From contig RSEF01000001.1 of the NCBI GenBank assembly GCA_003993805.1, positions 146,205,409-146,269,408 of the forward strand: 64,000 nucleotides of DNA, given 5' to 3'. This stretch comes from Himantopus leucocephalus. Taxonomy: Eukaryota > Chordata > Aves > Charadriiformes > Recurvirostridae. Below the pieces are notes generated by a model. That model had not been told where the DNA came from. It did no database searches and was given only the letters and a program-made list of their open reading frames with translations. Below, in pieces: positions 12,401-24,400 of this stretch. Made by a program: the position numbers and the translations under genes. Position 1 is the stretch's first letter; every line of letters starts with the position of its first letter.

Positions 12401-15400
12401 AAACATTCAAATTATTCAGTTTTTTGAAACATTCTTTGCACTTCATATTGCACTTTGTAACAGCCATTAGAAAAAGTCCTTTGTGCACACTCAATAATGG
12501 GCAGGAATTTATTTTCATAGCATAACCACAGAATTTATTTATTTCCTTGATCAATATAGCGTTTCAAGTTCAGTGACTCTTTTAGTTCTCTGTACTGCCA
12601 GCACTGGTGCTGAAACTGATTATTTTCCATCTTCCTTTACAGTATGCCTGGGATGCCAATGAAGAGTTCCTCTTCAAAGCAATGGTGGCTTTTGCAATGA
12701 GAAAATATTCCAGGAGGAGCACAACTCAGTAAGCCTCTACTCTGATTTGCCTTATACGTATTAACATTGCTGCATGGAGTGGCCCATTCTCTGCTGTACT
12801 GAACTGTAGAAACCATTATACACAGCTTCTAAAACCAGACCATCCCAGTATATTTCTTTGACACCCAGATATATGTTAAACATCACATTCTGTCTGTCTT
12901 AAGCAATGTTCAATCTTTGGACCAGTATCCGTGTTGATGTGAAGTGGCGTGACACAGCTGTGGATCTCAGTGGGATTGTGCCAATTCACTCTAGTAGAAT
13001 CCAGCAGTAGGACACGATACCTTCTGGAGACCATACTGGGAGGAGGCGAAGGCACATATTAGCAAGGTCAAGAAATGCAGTACAGATCCTTGAATAAGCA
13101 GCTTTGGTGCACATTTTCTTAGAGCACAGCTTCAAGCAGTATGCTGAAGATGAGCTGAGTCAGAGAACTGGAAGGTGGATAGCTGTGCTAGTGCTGTGTT
13201 CTGCTGGATGTATCTATCCCTAATATTGCAGCAGTTGAGTTACCTGGCATCAAGAAGTTTCAGATGTTGCAGTTCAGACATAAATCAGCCTTTAATTGGT
13301 TTGGGGATTAAGTCTACCCTGAGGTATTGAATATTCTTCTCAGGCTTCTGATCCTTGCTACTTATGAAATAAGGTACCAGATTAGACAGACCATTTAGCA
13401 AGCTGTATTTTCAGTATGTTCTTATCTTTCTTAAATGAGAAACCTTGTAAGTGTATTTCTATAGGCCTATTATTTTTTCATTGTTTTGCAATCTTAAAGG
13501 AAAGATTTATGGTTCTGGTAGGCTAATGAGGATAAGGTTCTCAATTTACTTTAAAAAAAAACCTGCTTCAGGCTGTCATTGCATCAGATGGAGCATATTC
13601 CATATTTGCAAAGATATTAGTTAACTTTAGTCACATGATGATTATTGTGGCTGGCGCACCTTCTCTTAAATAGAAGGTGATTTCCCCCTCCATGTAACAG
13701 GAGTGTTTCGTTCCTTGCTGTTTCATTTTTATCCCTCAGAAGTTGTCTCCTTTGAGCAAGAGAGCCATTACACCAAGCTTAACAAAACCAAGCCAAGTGT
13801 GCTGCTACAACAATTAAAATGACACATACAAAATATGAGTTCAAGATACAAGCTAATTAAAGGTGATTATGCAGGGCTTTTTCTTGGGTTTTCAAATTAG
13901 CAGAGTTTTCGTCCAGTATCTGATGCACAGAGATTCACTTTTGTATACTTGTTTTTGTCCCAAGTCCTTTTTTTTTTTTTTTTTTANCAAAAAACCTGTG
14001 TCAGAAGCCAGTGATCTTTTTCCTCTTCAAGCATCATGGCTCTGTGCAGACTCAACTAATATTAGAAAGCTTGGTGCAGGAATGGGAAAAAATCAAGCCG
14101 GTATGAAAGGAGTTCTAATGGAAATGATCTCTGTCCACTCTGGGAAATCACAGAATGTGTGCTTACTTAATTTAGTTTCCTACTCAGACAATTTTTCCTA
14201 TGGACAAATATGATAATGTCAGTGTTACTCCAGTTTGGAGGTGGGGTTGCACACATCAATAATTTCCTGCTACTATGTTTGTGAGAGAAGAAGTCAGTAT
14301 AATATTTGGAAACAGCCGGGTGTGGGCATCTTCACCTCTTTTTAAGATGGTATAGGATGTCCTCATGTGGTATAACTCCTTGGAGTGTACCTTGGAGGTG
14401 TAACTGATTTAGGACTTCTAGATACCTTTGGGGGTCATGTGTGGACAGCATGTCAGCTGAAGTACAGCTCTGCAGCTTTGAGATCTGGTACAACTTACTA
14501 GGCAACAGGCTGAGTTTCCTATCCATAAATCGCTCCCAAATCCCAGGGGATGTCAGAGTCCGTGTTCAGTGATGGAGAGCTAGATGAATCTCCCAATACT
14601 CCCCAAATAACCTGCCTATTACATGGGAGCAGGAAAGCTATGAAAGCCTCCATCCTGTTAGAAGTCCTAGAAATAACACACTCCTTTCCCCACCCTCATG
14701 GCTGGCAGCTGGAAGGAGCTGGGTACGGAGGAAGGAGTGCGGTCCACTTCCATCTCCTCTGCAATGGGTATGGAGGTGTGGGAGCACTCAGCATCGCAGA
14801 GGGTACAGCAGCATGCCGTGCACACAGGAGCAGCACTGTTGCATAGCTGGTAAGGATAGTGGCAGTGGCTCGCAGTGCGGTGAAGAGGGAGGCAGAAGCA
14901 AGAGCTCGTGGCAAATAAATTACATTGCACTACAGGAGCTTTTACAGATAAATGCCAACAGATTTTATTTGGGAGCTGTAAAAGATCAATGATAAATTAT
15001 TCTGTCCCAAAAGAACAAACAAATTGCTTGTGACTGCATTCTAGTAGCATCTAACTTTGCCCAAATTTTGCATCTGGTTAATTAAAGATTTTTGTCAAAA
15101 TAAAGACTTATGAAAAATTCACCAGTATTTTACATAACCAAATACTGGTTCTGCCAGGGTATAAATTCTGCACAGCGCCATAACCAGGATGTGAAAAACC
15201 TCCCCTTTAACATCCCATTAATTTCTAACACACCCACAGCACTGCAGTAACTCACAGCCACAACTAACTCCCACATGAGAGCAAATGCCGTTAACTTCAG
15301 CAAGCTGGATCAGGCCCCAGATAATTTGCCCGGTGGATCAGCGTAACCATTGTTGCAGCCTGTCCCATCATTTTTGAGATTCAAAGTCACCTTTTGTTAG

Positions 15401-18400
15401 GCTTCTGAAGCTGGATAAAAGCCAGCCTGTAATGACAAGTATTTGAATGTGCAGCTGGAGACAGCAGTTGATGCTGTTGTTGCACTTGTGTAACCACTGA
15501 GTGACCCAACAGAATGGACAGGATTGCACATTATGTCTCAAGTTCTCTAAAGTTAATTTCTAAACTAAAATTTAATAAAGCATGGAGCTGTGTTTAATGT
15601 TTGAAAGGCTTGTCAAATTTTCAAGTTTATGTGAAACAGAAGAAAGACACAATCCATCAAAACACTCAGTAGTTATTAATACAGATAAAATAAATACTTC
15701 TTTTTCAGTGGAGAAATAAAAATCCTTTATTGCCTGCTCTATATATGGCCTTTCAATTCCTTCTCAATACATACGTTCATGAGCTACGTAAGCCAACCTT
15801 CGATCTGTCAGTGTTAAAAAATGATTGTCTGTAGTCTGTTTTAGTAACCCTGGTTTCTCTAATCTGTGACTCATTTGAAATACTATGCATCTCTTTTGGG
15901 CCTGAGACTAGTTAATCTTTAGAGTAGAAAGAATGTCATCACATTTACTTTCGTTCGATTAACAGAATCTACTTTTGGTACATCTTTTCCCCATTTGTAG
16001 ATAAAAAAGCTGCAGTTTTCCTCCTGAAGTGACCAGAAAAAAATTCATCAACATTATCCATCTTCCTAAGACAGGCTATTTTGATATAAAAATATTGTGA
16101 CCATTTGGAACAACAAAATACGCTTGTAGAGTTAAAGCTGTTACATCAAGGTGATCCTATGGCTGCTGCTCACAAAAAAAGGAAGAAAATAACATTCCTT
16201 TGCAGGAGCAGCTGTGCAGTGTGAAGTTTGAGGAGGGCTGATGCTTTTGGGAGAGCTGGAGATGGGTGCTTGGGACCTGGGGCTGTGGTTCTTCCAAGAG
16301 CTAAGGGCCAGTATAGGCACCCACCTCCCTTTGAGTCTTTGGCAGCTCTTTCTTACCCCTAAACAATCCTTTAAATCTCCATGAGGAACAATGATGGTAT
16401 TTCAGCCCAAGGAACCATCAGGGTTTCTTGCCTTCTACTCACTGGTGTTCACTTGCCATTTTGGACTTTTGCCATGGTGCCGTAGGGCCAGGACCAGGAT
16501 CTTGTCATTCTGACTATAACAGCCGCCTTAGCCCCATGACAAAAGTCTATTGCTTTCTAAGGAAATAAAAAGATGTCCACATATTTGTTTACAAATACAC
16601 TTAATTAGCATAGTACATGAAGAAGTCAGGTTTCTGAAATCTAAACAGTGTAAAGGTATAGTTTTTAATGCTTCTGCATGCTGTGAATCGAACCTGTGTA
16701 CAAATAGCACAGGAAAAAAGGTGTATCTGCTGCAAAGAAATTGCATTGGTGCTTGTTTGCTTGTTGAACCAGTGTGTTTTGGTGTTTACTCAATCCCCTT
16801 TGAACTTCTCGTGAGCAGTATTATTCTCTTTGGAGCCTGAAAGGATTTACAGCATTCAGATTCCACTGATGAAAAAGTGGCAGTGAAGCCAGGTTTTGGG
16901 TGCTTATAATCAAGCAAGGATTTTAGACACAACAGGGAGCAGAAAGGAAGCAAAACGTACGTATCCTAGTGTGAGCCTTGCTGCCCAACTGATTCAATAC
17001 TCTTTGTTCTAGAGAAAGAGAGGCGCTGACTGATTGCCCTATCTCAAGCCGAAAGCCCTTGACACTGTAGGGAAGACCCCAGGTTGAGGAGTCTCTCTGA
17101 GTCTCTGAACGAGAAAGTCAGGGTGTTCTGCCAGCCTTTGTCTACCAAATTGATCTTTCACTTTGGTGATCGAACTTTCCACACTCACCCCATTTTGAGA
17201 ACACCTGTAGGGCAACACGAACCCAACTTTTCTACCTGGTCCAGTTTTTGATTGTGCCACAGAAATTCCAGCTTTAGGAACTGCAGTAGCATGAAGATTT
17301 CGGTCCTAGTGTCATAAATTCTCCTTATGGAAAACTTACTCTGCAGATACAATTTTAGATATTCTGTGAAGTCAGCAAGAGTTTGTCAGCCAACAGCCAA
17401 AAGTAGACTCTTCTCCGCACCCCACCCCCCCNCCCCAATTTTGTGCTTTGTTTTTGTTTTGGGAGGAATAAATCTGCTTTCATCTCTGTTGCCAGAGCAT
17501 TGATGTGAACATCTTATCAAATTCCAGAGGATGGCTTTCCTCTTTTATCCAAAAAAATTCCCTGTATTTGCAAAAATGACGTTGTTCCAGAGAGGTAAAA
17601 GTGGGTATTTCAGCTATGCAAAATCTTTGCTTTCCATTTTATCATGTTTCTCTATGGAATATATACTTTCTGTATAAAACAAAAGGTTGCGCTACTCGAG
17701 GCACCCAAAGCACCCCCCAAAAAAAGCTTCCAGCAGTAAATAAAATAGTTCTGCAAAATATCCATAATGAACTGTTGTGATCAAGTCAATGTCTGTCCCG
17801 CCTTAAAAGTGGGATGGAGACTACACATTCACCGGGAATTCTGGCTCCCTTACATTCCTCCCTGCCTCATGCTTCCTGCTCCTCAGGCCACTGCAGAGGT
17901 TATTTAATTATCTTTGTAATTAGCCAGCAGATGGCACTACAAAACAGAGCTCTGTGGCAGGGGAGATGGCTTGCAGCCGGGGATCTGTCACCGTGAGAAA
18001 GAGGAGGAAGAGCAGAGGCTGGAAAAGAAATGTTAAAACTTGCATTTTGATGATGGGCAGGCCAAACTTTAAAAGCAATTATACTAGTTAGTAATGAGCA
18101 TTACAGACGTCACCGTAGTTAATTAAAAGAGGAGCTGCATTCTTCTTTGCTGGCTCACAGCAGGGTTTCCTTCTCTGGAACAGCAGGTAGTATCTGAAGA
18201 CTGATCATCCCAAGCCGGGTCTGTCAAGACAGGGCAGCTGTGTTGTGCTTGTAGCCAGGTAGACCTCGTGCAGAGGTGAACCAAGTCCAGGCTGCTATCT
18301 GGAAATAAAAATGATCCNCGGGTCTGTCAAGACAGGGCAGCTGTGTTGTGCTCGTAGCCAGGTAGACCTCGTGCAAAGGTGAACCAAGTCCAGGCTGCTA

Positions 18401-21400
18401 TCTGGAAATAAAAATGATCCTAATTCTTGGTCCTGGAATTTCAGAGTATCTGCTTGTTGCTTGGACACGGCCAATAAATGTGAATCCTGAGCAAAATTCT
18501 TTGGGTTATTTATTAATGATATAGAACTAAATATTTTTTTCCACTTTTATCTCTCTAGCTATCTGTTACTGAATTAATAAAGGCTTTGGCTGTCCTTTTA
18601 TGATACATACTATGTTCCTTGCCATGCTGTAATAAATGCCACCTTATACAATTCCTGTATGTTACACGCGTTTGTCTGGTTTGTTTCTTAGTTGTGTGAA
18701 TAAACTAGGAACAGACAGAAGAACACAGGGGCACCATCTATCCTCAGTCGCTATTGATACTAATGTATTAACCTTCGCTTCTTTAGTTTAATTACTCATG
18801 ATGATATCATTCCATGAGGTTTTTCTATTGATATTTCCACCATTTACTAGTATTAGTGGTAGAAAACAAATTTGTAAGAATCTGGAAAAAAAAAGGCATT
18901 TAAAAGACATTTTGCACACTTTTTACATAGTATGCCATGAGAAGCTGCGTGCCTGTGCCCTTCCACTATTAACTTCACATAAAGCTGAGCAATCTTCTTT
19001 TAAAACAGATCAGTATTTGTCATAGCATAAGCTGTAGGGCATAGGCCAGTGTCAGTAGAATGTCTAAATTTAGCCTCTTGCCTCCACTGTGTGCCTGACT
19101 CTCTGAACAAAGATGTCAAAAAGAATGACATCAATTTCATTGCTCTTCCCTCCAACAAATGTATCTTGTAGAAGGACTGCACTCACTTGAAAATCATGTG
19201 GGGAATCCCCCATGTGCTGTTCCTGTGCTATTAGCTGTCAAAACCAAAATTCTTAGTTCACCAATGCGTTTGCCCCATTATGTAGCCTTTGTCACAGCCC
19301 TGATGATTAAGATGCAAATATGTGTTTTTCCATTTGAGTACGTTAAATGTATGTCCAAGACCATGTAAATTTGTAATAGATTCAGAAATTCGTTTGAAGA
19401 CTCAAGTTTCGTCTCAATAAGCTTGATCTTTTTTTTATCATATTGGGAAATGCTGTGAGTGATATTTCTTCTTTGAGCATTAGCTGTTAACTTTTTAAAA
19501 AGTAAGAATTTTTCCACCTTTAGATTAAAGCAATATTTTAAGAAAATCTAAAATATTTCAATAATTCCTTCCATGCTTCTTTAATGATGGTTTTTGTTTT
19601 AACTATCTGCAGAATTTCCAATGTGCTGCTCTGCAATGTGACGGATCGGGTGTCATTTTGGTTTGTGGTCACAGATTCTTCCAAAAATGTGACAACTGTT
19701 CCTGGAAGTGAGGTAGAAGCAGCTGTCAGGTACAGTCACTGCTTCTGCAATCTTTTCTTCCTCAGCTGACTGAGGACGCTTTCTCTCTCTGGGCCTTGTA
19801 TGAATGAGAAACTCTGCCTCTTTAAGGATGAACTAATCAGTAGTTAAAACAGCAAGGGGTCAGTACTCTTTCATGCATGTGAGGTTAGAAGGATTTTTAA
19901 CAGTCCCACAGAATGCAAAGCACGTGAGCCTTAGGAATATAACTTCGGAAGGAAGCTCTCTTAACACTGGAGCCTCTGAAGAAATCTAGTCCCTTTCCAG
20001 AGCCCTACCTGTAATGTGCTGTCCAGTGCGCGGCACGTACACTGCTCTCATCCAGCTGCTACATTTCCCAGCGTGAGAGCCTTCTCCCTCAGATGACAGA
20101 ATTGCACACTTTCTGGGTGGGGTTTATATCGTTTAACTTTCCTTGCGTGTGACATGCACATCTACAGGTGGACTAATGGCCATAGGCTCCCTTTTGCTGC
20201 TTCTCAAGTACAGTTCATCTGACTTAATTTAGAAGTCAGCTTTCACATGAGAAGAGCTCGTGTGAACTCATCATGAGCAGAGCTGGCTGTGTCCCAGCTT
20301 GGCTTAAACAATCTTATGCTCACATTCTTTTCATACCAGCTCTGTCTAGAATGCCAGTCAATACCATAGCTGAGCGTTGCTTGTACAAAGTACCATGCAG
20401 TACAAGTCAGTTTGCTTTCTACTAAATATTGCATTCTATAGCCAATAAAAGCAGGAGTGTTGAGCTGAAGAGGGAAAAAGAAAAAAAATGGGTAATCTGA
20501 CTTCAGTGGTTCACCAAACCTACATTAGGGGTTTATCGGGATGACTCCCACAAGCAGCATAACTCATGTACATTTCTCAAGCACGGAGTGGAAAACAAAC
20601 CTCTTTGTTTTCAGGCATTCTGTACTTTGTCTTGAAAATTCCTGTTATCTCTGTGGAGGTGTAATGCCTAATTCCTGATGAATGAGTATGAGTTCTTTTG
20701 GAAAGATTAACTTTTAAGCTTATGAGCAGATTAAACTATTTCCTACAGAGACACCAAACAATAGTTTCATAGCATTAGTGGAGGAAGCAGATTATTTATT
20801 CACTGAAGCTCTCTGTAAGAGTGCTGGAATGCAGAGTTTTTGCATTTCTGTTATTCTTTGATACGTTCAGTAGCATAAGCTGATTTATTTAAGTCTTTTA
20901 TGTGCCCTGTTTGCCACAGAAATTTGATGCTATTATAGTATGTTTGGTTTTTAACTGTTGTCTGTCACCCGCTAAAGAATATGCTATTTATGAAAAGTTT
21001 TAATTCCTGCCTAACTTAGAAACAAGAAATGAAACAGTCTGTAAAACTACAATACTTGTTATTCAACTGTTTCTGATTGAAGGCTTCCATGCTAAACCAT
21101 TATTCTAATTCTTCATACTACAGTAGCACATGAGAATGCTACCCATGCACCAGAATTTTTTTTTATGAGATTCTCTACAAAGTAAGAATAAAGAGGAAAG
21201 TAAACCTTCTCACAGCTCTGTATGAGACCCAAGATCTTGCATAAATATACACAAGATATATTTATGCATATACAAACACGAAATGCACCTGTAGTTGCCT
21301 GCATGTGGTTCAGCACATAATTTTCTGTAACTCCAGCCATTAGATGAGGGTGAACAATGCTTATTTCAGCTGTTCACAATGATCCTTTCATCATCATAAG

Positions 21401-24400
21401 GAAGAAAATCTTTTCTAAATCAAAGACGGCTTACTGTATTATAAGTCTTATAATATGCATGGCTTCCAGTCCTCTCCAGGAATGCTAGCTTTCCATTAAG
21501 GCTAAGAACTTCCTGTTTAAGGGACAGTCAAACATTATGATTTCCAAGAAGAGAAATTTGCAAAATCTTACCTGTATTTCTCACCTATCTGTTCTTAGGA
21601 AATACTTGCTCTATGGTAAATAAATTGAATTGTGTACAAGAGAGAGCTGCTGTAAATCATACAGCCGCAATCAAAAAGAATCTCTCAAGACCAATATATG
21701 TAATACATTTTCTCAAAAAATTTTGACATTTTGAAAAAGCTAATGAAAGATGCTGCTAAAGCCTCTTAAGGCTGCATAGATTCAGACCCAGAAATACCTG
21801 CAAATGCTTAGAAGTAGTGAATGTGGGTGAAGATATCCATTAAAGGGTGGCAGTTGTACTACTCATACGAAAAAGCGTATTTCTCAGACTTACAGTTTCT
21901 CATAAAGGAAAAAATGTGCGAAGTACAAATCCCTTTAGCTTCATCCTGCAGGAAGGAAAGGTATGTTGGCAATAGGGGTGGATTCTTTTGGACCAACTTC
22001 TATCCTGTGCCTCATGGACCTAAGTAAATCTACATCAGCAAGAGCAGGTGTACCGGCCCATAACACACAGGATGGTTCAGTTTGAGGAGCCAAGGCGCAC
22101 TGATAAGTAAATCCTCTGAACGTTGTAGGGTAGATCTGCCACTCCCATGCTAACCTTGAATGCTGCATGAGCAAGACAGCAGAGCCAGCCTTACAGATTA
22201 CAACCTGCTATGTCTTCAGCACATGGTCCGAACTAGAAATAATAATACTGTACTTCAGGTCTTATCTGTATTTCCCAATTTTCCAGATAAATACATACGA
22301 AAGTCTGGTGTTCAAAACCCTGTAAGTGTGTGGTTGTCTATGGATTACTGACAAGTTCTATGTTAAAAGTGAAGGTCTGTGTAATCCTACCAATATCATG
22401 CCGGATCAAATTCAGCCCTTCCAGACTTGCAGCACATACATGAGAATTCCTCTTTTTTCTTCTTTATTTTTAACTTATAAATTACCTTTACAAAGGGTTG
22501 TGATGTTCTTTGTGTTTTTATGAAGGATGAACCGGAACAGAATCAACAACGCTTTCCTACTGAGTGACAAAACACTGCAGTTCCTGAAGATAACCTCAAC
22601 CTTATCACCTCCTGTTGAACCCTCCACGCCTGTCTGGCTTATCGTATTTGGTGTTGTTCTTTGTCTCATTGTGGCTGGTATTGTTTTCCTCGTTGTTGCA
22701 GGGATTCGGCAACGCAAGAAGTAAGCGGCTTAGCTTTTCTTCTGTTTTAACTGAATACTGACTGGCAAGTTAAGTCAGCTGGGCTGGTTTTGCTTTTCAG
22801 ATCAGCCTCAGAGAAATTATAGCTGTGCCCCTCCCTCCATAGGTAAAGTTAACCCATGTGTCCTTTTCTGAGGAAAGGGGTTAAAATTTTCAGCTGTGAG
22901 GTATAGATGCCTTAGTAATGCTGGGGTCTAATGAGGAAATAGGGAGTATAAGAATACAATTCTGGAGGCCACCGAACTAGAGATGATAGCTTTACAAAGA
23001 CATTTGCTGTCATTCTTCTCAAGGTTTAGTGTGCCAGAGGTGAGCCTCGTCTCACAGACTATCCAAATAGCTACCAAGAGGGAGAAGGCTGGGAGTGACT
23101 GTGCCCCTGCCAGGGAAGTCGTGCCAAAAGCTGGCAGGTCTAAAAAAAATATTTGCTGCTGCGGTTTGAGAAGCCTCGGTAGAGGACACAATAATGATTA
23201 ATGTATGGCTGAAGAGGGCCTGCTCAATGGAACAGTGGTGCATGGTCTCATCTAGTTCATGACCTGATGAGTCCAAAGCACGCAGCCCTTCACAGGTTCA
23301 TGACCAGATCTCCCCATGAGCCTAGGTCTTTGCTGTTTGGCAGTAGGGTAGGAGAGAGATACTCTCTTTTCCCCACCTACCTGGGGTGNTCTCAGTCTGC
23401 CCTGGGGTGGCACTGGTGAAAAAAAGAAGGCTCTTCATGCTTCCCTAGTGTGAGCATGTTGGAGCGAGACAGAGAGCAGGTGGACTTTTGGCCTGCCATC
23501 TCTGTTGGCTCAGAGTTAGGCATAAGGAATAGAAATTTCTCAGCTTAGCTAGATTCTGCCATAGAAGTTCAGCTTCTGCCATGCTTTAGGCTGCCGCGGA
23601 GGTTAGGTTAACACAAAATTGACTTCAGCAAGAGTCATACAGGAACAGCAGAAGAATTGAAAAAGGGTAAATTTCTGCTGACAGCTAGATAATTTTAAAA
23701 TTATTGACTGTATGGTAGACTGCATCTCCAAATATATCAGAACAAGGGATTAATCTATGAAAAGTGGCGTGTTGCAGGGACTTTTCCTTTCTGCCTCCTT
23801 ATCACCTTAAAGAACAACATTAAAATACCTTAGAAAAACAACATTGATTGTGAAGGATAAGTGCTTCTCATAGAGAACCCTTAGTAGTATAATCAGAATC
23901 CCTTCAGTTATATTTTGCATTCAGAAGAGTTGCATGAATTTGCAAAGCCCCTCGCTGTTTTCAAAAAAACAAAATTCAACAAACAATAGATGAAAGATGC
24001 TGTTGGGAAAAGAGTCTGGGCAGGTACTTGGGTTCCGTGGATAGTTTAAGCCCTGTCACAACCTTCCATGTGGTATGGGCTGAGTTATTTCATCCCCTGA
24101 ACCTAGGCAAACTCTTCTGTAAAACTGGGAAATAATGTTGCTACCTGAAGCCCATACCTGCCGTCTGTGTAGTATCATGGCTCTGTGTTATCTATATAGT
24201 GCCTAACGTAAAGGGGGGCTTTGAACATTTCAAGTAAGCGTAATATAAATAAATTACACTAAATAGCTATGATTTTTCTAGCTAAAATAATCATTTGTGC
24301 TTCACATCAGGCTGAAAGACAGTGTTTTCCCTCTTCTATTTTCAAAATAACTCAGCTGAGCTTGCGCAGTTCCCCTCAATATGGTGTAAACTGCGTGCTC

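Larger units (their letters stand above)
6863..12642 (+). other. CLTRN intron 2
   Basis: A 5.8-kb intron. It holds a degraded CR1-like end at about 7.49-7.55 kb, a near-identical duplication around a single N at 9549, CR1 sequence at 9.45-9.55 kb, and a 100-N assembly gap. Poly-T runs occur near 10.86, 11.16 and 12.21 kb. Open frames here have no recognisable domains. Confidence 0.8.
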
